A stretch of 6,497 nucleotides of DNA, from assembly GCA_025450375.1 (NCBI GenBank), contig JANWHO010000312.1, positions 1 to 6,497 of the forward strand, written 5' to 3'. Positions 6,150-6,497 of this stretch are shown here, piece after piece; the stretch's first letter is position 1; each line of letters starts with the position of its first letter. The position numbers and the translations under genes were made by a program. Source of the stretch: Chloroflexota bacterium. GTDB lineage: Bacteria; Chloroflexota; UBA5177; JANWHV01. The notes below the pieces were generated by a model. The model saw only the letters and a list, made by a program, of their open reading frames with translations, was not told the origin of the DNA and made no database searches.

Positions 6150-6497
6150 CTACCGGCGCAGGAAAGCATTCCCGTATTCGGCGAGACGAGCTCGCCCACC
6201 GCCCGCCGGGAAATCGGTGACGTCGGGGTGCAAGCTGTGTTCCAGGCGGGCGCCGTACGCCAGGGCGTAGGTCGTCGCGGCCGCCATGCCCCCCCACTCG
6301 GCGTCGGTGAAGGAGGCGCCGCGCACCGCCTCGTACTCGGCGATGAAGGCGCGTGCCTCCTCCGGGCTCGGCGCCACGGGCGGCTCCGGGAAGAGCCAGT
6401 TCATGGGGCCGGTCGTGGCCGCTTGCGCCACGATGGTTGTCTCCTGGTCGCGGGTCAGGCTGTCCCAATCGTAGACCACATGGAGCGTGTCACCGAC
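6150..6497 (-). CDS. Aminoglycoside phosphotransferase (APH) family protein, C-terminal part
   Basis: The last 115 residues of a small-molecule kinase of the APH/choline-kinase fold; the gene continues past the right edge. The frame is open from the edge and begins VGDTLHVVYDWDSL, whose YDWD matches the metal-binding aspartate motif (DFG equivalent) of this fold. The HGDxHxxN catalytic loop would lie just outside. The helical C-terminal region follows, with PSPEEARAFIAEYEAVRG and ALAYGARLEH blocks typical of such proteins in high-GC bacteria. A GTG at 6479 could be mistaken for a start but lies inside the motif. The gene is convergent with the mutarotase and shows no link to sugar metabolism. 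These proteins are often annotated as antibiotic kinases, but most have unknown substrates, so resistance should not be assumed. Confidence 0.85.
   Translation of the reverse strand, partial: VGDTLHVVYDWDSLTRDQETTIVAQAATTGPMNWLFPEPPVAPSPEEARAFIAEYEAVRGASFTDAEWGGMAAATTYALAYGARLEHSLHPDVTDFPAGGGRARLAEYGNAFLRR

Noticed and set aside
6150..6497. Antibiotic-resistance gene
   Set aside because: The fragment belongs to the broad APH fold, but most members have unknown substrates and most of the protein is outside the window.
1..6497. CRISPR array, tRNA or rRNA gene, transposase or integrase
   Set aside because: I saw no regularly spaced repeats, cloverleaf-like tRNA sequence, rRNA-like stretch or transposase motifs on either strand.

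Overview
The window is GC-rich bacterial chromosome with dense, mostly sugar-related genes. The promoter-like sequences fit a sigma70 type (TTGACA and TATACT-like hexamers with 17-base spacers). GC-rich coding and a 'YDWDSL'-type APH-family kinase fragment would suit an actinobacterium or a Chloroflexota/Thermomicrobia-like organism. This is a weak inference: nothing here fixes the taxon.

Layout. (1) 2-2372, plus strand: the end of a two-domain sugar ABC ATPase (RbsA/MglA/XylG type, 5' end outside the window) and its RbsC-type permease, clearly an operon. A periplasmic-binding-protein gene is expected upstream but is not visible. (2) 2373-2506: a convergent gap with a long inverted repeat enclosing a second hairpin. 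(3) 2507-3322, minus strand: a classical short-chain dehydrogenase/reductase (SDR). (4) 3323-3572: a divergent control region with two back-to-back promoters. Each predicted transcription start carries a similar TGGAA-N3/4-TTCCGG palindrome, a candidate shared operator. (5) 3573-5546, plus: a 657-residue protein resembling the D-apionate lactonase (ApnL) family. (6) 5615-5926, plus: a 103-residue L-rhamnose-mutarotase-family protein, with a strong hairpin in the gap before it. (7) 5927-6149: a noncoding convergent gap with several small inverted repeats. (8) 6150-6497, minus: the C-terminal part of an aminoglycoside-phosphotransferase-like protein, cut by the right edge and probably unrelated to sugar metabolism.

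How it may work together (inference): the ABC importer brings in a monosaccharide, the mutarotase interconverts its anomers, the SDR oxidises the sugar (or a later intermediate), and the lactonase opens the resulting aldonolactone. This is the front end of a non-phosphorylative aldose oxidation pathway. The lactonase resemblance points to a branched or pentose sugar such as apiose, the mutarotase to rhamnose or a related sugar. The actual substrate cannot be read from the sequence. The most interesting parts are the paired operator-like palindromes, the unusual enzyme combination, and a mutarotase lacking a tyrosine found in the E. coli enzyme.
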